Assembly (NCBI GenBank): GCA_034769895.1
Contig: CM068373.1
Span: 283,807,379 to 283,871,378 of the forward strand
Length of the DNA: 64,000 bases
Direction: 5' to 3'
Source of the DNA: Magicicada septendecula
Taxonomy: Eukaryota; Arthropoda; Insecta; Hemiptera; Cicadidae
Below the pieces are notes generated by a model that did no database searches, was not told the DNA's origin, and saw only the letters and a program-made list of their open reading frames with translations. Position 1 is the first letter of the stretch. Each line of letters begins with the position of its first letter. Both the position numbers and the translations under genes were made by a program. Positions 60,013 through 64,000 of this stretch are shown here, piece after piece.

Positions 60013-61212
60013 CACTTTCTGCTACAGTCTGTTTCTTGATGTATATAATACTATAATATTTATGACTAAATTTACCTCAAGATATACTTTTTTCCTTTAG
60101 GAACATGTTTCGGGAGATCTTGTTCTCCCATCTTCAGCCTTCGCCATGTGGTTTCTGGTATAAATGAAAATACATTTTTCACATCATATGACATAACAAA
60201 CATGTACACTAATATCCCAGTAGAAGAAACAATTGACATAATAATAAACAAACTTATAGAACAAAATGAAAACAAACAATATATAACCGAAATAAAAAAT
60301 AGTCTCCAACTAATACTAAAACAAAATTAGTTTGAATTTAATAGCAAAATGTATCAACAGAAAGAAGGTTTAGCAATGGGATCACCATTATCAAGCATAA
60401 TAGCAGAAATATTCCTACAACACATAGACACCAAAATACAAAATCTCATAAAAACACATGACCCAGATGGCATATGGATAAGATATGTAGATGATGGACT
60501 ATATGTATCAAATAACAAAAACACAAATGCAGAGAACATACTGAAACAAATCAATAACATACATCCCAAAATACAATTCACAGAAGAAAAAGAAAAACAT
60601 AACAAAATCAACTATTTAGACATAACCATCACAAGATACAACAAACACATACAATATGCAATATATAGAAAACCAACTTCCACTAACATCATTATACCTA
60701 ACCATTCTGACCACCCACCACAACATAAAATGGCAGCATTTTATTCATTATTTAACAGAATGTACAAAATACCCCTAAACAAACAAGAAACTGACAAAGA
60801 AAGAAATATAATATACCAAATTGGTTATGCAAATGGATACAATAAAAATACTATGATCAAAATAGAAAATAAAATCAAATACAAAATAAAAACTGAACAA
60901 TTAAGAATTAATCAAACTGAACAACACATAAATAATAACAACAGCAACAAAATGGGCCACATTCACATATATAAATAATAAAATGACAAAACTAACAAAA
61001 CTATTTAAAAACACAGATATAAAAATAGCATACAAAACTAATAAAAATAAATTACAAAATCTAAATAGCTCAAACAACAAAGATAATACAACAACCAACG
61101 GTATATACAAAATTGAATGCCAAGATTGCAATAAATGTTATATAGGACAAACAAAAAAACAGCTGAAAAAACGTTATTTTGAACACCTAAATGCATACAA
61201 AAAACCAAATAT
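60013..61212 (+). mobile_element. Penelope-like element copy 5, second family, truncated by an insertion
   Basis: After about 130 bp of terminal sequence (hammerhead on the minus strand), the + strand encodes SYDITNMYTNIPVEETIDII, a stop at about 60328, then GLAMGSPLSSIIAEIFLQ, WIRYVDDGLYVS (catalytic YVDD), INYLDITIT, YRKPTSTN, and DHPPQHKMAAFYSLFNRMYKIPL. A break at about 60977 is followed by GIYKIECQDCNKCYIGQTKKQLKKRY, the GIY-YIG start. The N-terminal RT part is missing, and at 61212 the frame is cut inside the nuclease by the LTR-type insertion. Clearly diverged from copies 1-4. Confidence 0.87.
60099..60140 (-). ncRNA. Hammerhead-ribozyme-like motif, inverted relative to the copy 5 ORF
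   Basis: On the minus strand: agg, CTGAAGA, perfect stem II gggaga/tctccc, GAAA, minimal stem III ac-at-gt, triplet GUU, cct. Core consensus; related to the motif at 14011. It lies upstream of the RT in opposite orientation. Confidence 0.66.
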
Positions 61213-64000
61213 TGTAATGTCGCCGTGTGTACGTCTACCGTTTTACTCTGCAAAATGTGGATAATGTATAATTTGTGTGTAATGAGTGTACGTGTCCTCT
61301 CGATCCGTAGTTCAAATGCGTGCAACTTCTGTATATTTCGTTCGTTGCGAACGTACGAATAACCAGGTCTTGATGTTCACTAGGGGTGAGAAAGTCCCGG
61401 TGGCGCCAAATTGTTTTCTTAAAACAATTAAAATAAAATTCAAAGGCGTATGACCAGCGCAGCTCAGGCGGTTTGAATAATTCAAATATTTCCGCCAGCT
61501 AGGCCCACTGTAGCACACAACAGTTCGATGCGTGGGCTGTGTAAATCGTTAGTCATCTGCTAAAATGTACATAAAATATGGTGTACCTCCTAATGAAAAT
61601 ATAACACCGTGGTTACACTCAATACTTACACATTTTTTATTAGTGATTATTATTCATTTAATACAAATTATTCTAATACAAATGCTCCGGTTATTTATAT
61701 GAGACAATTACAGGGTTTGACAATCGATATTTGAATTGATACCAGACGTTTAATGATGGCGTCTGTTGAAAATTGTATACAAGTTATTAATGTCGTTTGT
61801 CATAGGTTCTTGAGGTTACGTTCAAAGGATTACCAATGTTTTAAAAAGAATAAAAATACACACCTTTACATCAAGTAAACTTAACTAACATATTGTGTAG
61901 GTATATTTTGTTTAGCGCAGTGTAGTAAAAGTGTTTACAAGTTATGGATCATTAACAACAGTTTATATTGGTTAGTTTATAAATTGTCAGTGACTTAAAT
62001 TTCTTTTTAATCTTTGAAAGTAATGAATTTCAGTTCAGTGAGATTTCGACCTTTAGTGAGATAATTAACGTGAGTTTATTTATATATTTCGGGTAATTTA
62101 AGAGGTACTTATCACTTCCGTAGTTATGGCGAATTCATACGATCTGTTATTCATGGGTTATACTATCATCTTCTTTAATTTGCTGGGTTCAGGACATCAG
62201 GCATCTTTTTCAGTTTAACTGGTAGTAATTTATTTTCTTTTTTCGTTAATTTGGCCTCAACTTCAATAATATGGCTCCAGTCTTTATCTTATGTCTTGGT
62301 ATACACTTATTAATAACTTTTTCTGATATTTGCTATGTTTTAATGGACAATTTTGGTCACTCGAAAGTTAGCGTCTATCTCATTAAAGCGTCATACATTC
62401 AGTAAAAAATCTAACGGTATTTTTGGCTTGTTACTCCACAGTTTCCATGGTAACGTAATTATTCTACCTGGTCGATCTCAAAATAAACCCATTGTTATCA
62501 AACCTTGAATTTTTTGTTTAATTTGAATAAATATTTTATAATGGCTATATTTACTTGGGGATAATTTCAATGGTCGTAATCTTTACATAGATGTTCCTAT
62601 TTTCTTTCAAAGATTAGTTTGATATCTTACAAGATTGGTCTAAGCCATGTATTAATGTTTTAGTCCAAAATGGATAATACTATGCTAATACATAATTTAC
62701 TTATTTCTAAGTTTTAATATAATTCTGCCATGTTCCCTTTCGTTACACATAATTACTATATTTTGCCTATTATTTCTTATAAAGGTATTGCTATTATTTT
62801 CTTTATAAATTCCTTACTTACTTAAAACATACTAACATATTACTGTAAAACTATTTCTTTTGGTATTTATTGCCTTAAACATTAAGCCAATAACTTCTTT
62901 CTTTAAATTAACAAATGAACAAATTTGGTGAGTGTTATATCTACACATCTCTTTTATAACAGTAATCACCCTGGTGATTTTTATACTGAGATAATATTTT
63001 TTCTGTTTTTTACATTCACACTTATTCTGTGTCTTTCAGTCTAATATACTTAACTTAATTGCTCATTTAACATGTGCTTATATTTCGGGTTTGTCACACT
63101 TGTTTCACTCTTTTTCTTAAGATTATATGCTGTTTATTTTATTACACTTATCACTTCACTGTTCAACTTTGTCACTCCCTACCTATCTCTAATTACCCTT
63201 ATATTTCTCACGATCTCACTATTATTACAAAGTTTTTGTATCTAATGAGTTCATGTCTCTTTTGTTAACTTCAGACTGTCACATATCATTTTATAATATG
63301 CAAACAACATGGTATTGTAAATACATCTTTCAAACAAAACATAACTTTGTATATATTGTCATTAAAGTGATAAAAATTGGTCTGAAATGTCATAATTAGT
63401 AATAATAACAACAATTTAATAATGTTAAAATATATTGTGTTAATTGAAACATACTACATCTGTAGCAACAGCCATAATATTAGCGAATAAATAAACTCTC
63501 CAAAACCTTATACTTTCAAACACATAATGCTGAAATAATATACATACTGCTGAAATAATCTTAGTAAAAGTTCCAAAGTATATAGTAGAATATACAATTT
63601 GTTCTCTGATTGAACCACGCACACATTTCTATTCCCTGTCTGTATGAGTGTAATTTTAAACATAACAGCTGACACATCACCTATAGATAAGGATATACAT
63701 ACAATCATATCTACACATGGTTTTTTATGTATAACAATTGCTGAGATACTGTCATTTACAAGTTACCACTAATAAAATTTAAACATAAATTATTAACAAT
63801 AATAAAAAATTATGCTCTTTTAAAACAATCTTGTGAGTTAATTGTTATGGCCATGTAATTTTTTATTTTCTTTTTTCTTCACTGTCTTCTTGTCTCGCTT
63901 TACTTTGGTTAATATCTGGCCAATCTCTGGGGTTGGGTCAATGTCAGTTGTCTGTCAGTCTAGTTCGTATTTTCTTGTTTTGTGACCACCTTTGGTTGTA
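61213..64000. mobile_element. LTR-type insertion running off the window
   Basis: It starts TGTAATGTCGCC after atat (61209-61212), exactly where the Penelope nuclease frame is broken. A ggtggcgccaaattg block at about 61399-61413 resembles a primer-binding site; read on the minus strand it is TTTGGCGCCACCGGGAC. From 61420 to 64000 there is only T-rich (A-rich on minus) non-coding sequence, like the long LTRs elsewhere but in the opposite sense. Orientation and full extent are not decided because the other end is outside. Confidence 0.5.

Overview
The window looks like insect nuclear DNA: about two-thirds A+T, one spliced protein gene with GT-AG introns, and a dense load of retroelements (RTE- and R1-like LINE tails, Ty3/gypsy-type LTR elements, Penelope-like elements with GIY-YIG domains, microsatellites). 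The insect order cannot be fixed from sequence alone. Nothing bacterial, no CRISPR array and no rRNA or tRNA gene was seen.

Host gene. The only convincing host gene is a classical short-chain dehydrogenase/reductase (DHRS11 / farnesol-dehydrogenase-like, 261 aa) on the + strand. It has six exons: 1825-1962, 16482-16656, 19415-19544, 20178-20304, 21538-21675 and 22746-22823. All splice sites are GT-AG, the reading frame is intact across every junction, and the Asn-Ser-Tyr-Lys catalytic tetrad is complete. Its introns are full of transposon debris.

Layout. 1-1.8 kb: upstream LINE debris and a 48-bp tandem repeat. 1.96-16.5 kb (intron 1): repeat pairs, a very young LTR element without coding capacity (3834-8698), LINE tails and palindromic elements. 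16.7-22.7 kb (later introns): Penelope remnants, a solo LTR, R1- and RTE-like LINE fragments, palindromes. 23-33 kb: LINE tails, (TA)n tracts, a candidate 3.4-kb LTR, a hammerhead-bearing palindrome. 33.07-40.62 kb: gypsy element on + with gag and PR-RT-RH, no integrase. 40.65-42.42 kb: two inverted Penelope copies. 42.45-50.08 kb: gypsy element on - with both 1.6-kb LTRs, decayed gag-pol, no integrase core. 50.09-53.60 kb: another long LTR. 53.63-61.21 kb: three more Penelope copies in alternating orientation around a 155-159-bp satellite. 61.21-64 kb: the start of another LTR-type insertion that runs off the window.

The most unusual signal is a swarm of hammerhead-ribozyme-like motifs (CTGANGA, stem II, GAAA, tiny stem III, NUH cleavage triplet). 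About eight match the core consensus and at least six are decayed. They occur at the ends of the Penelope copies and inside small, mostly palindromic elements (about 180-620 bp), several of which are flanked by 9-13-bp direct repeats. A second unusual signal is the presence of three to four tandem copies of the LTR-end/primer-binding-site junction in two + strand LTR elements. A third is the repeated insertion of LTR elements with TGTNRY-like ends into ATAT, often inside (TA)n microsatellites.
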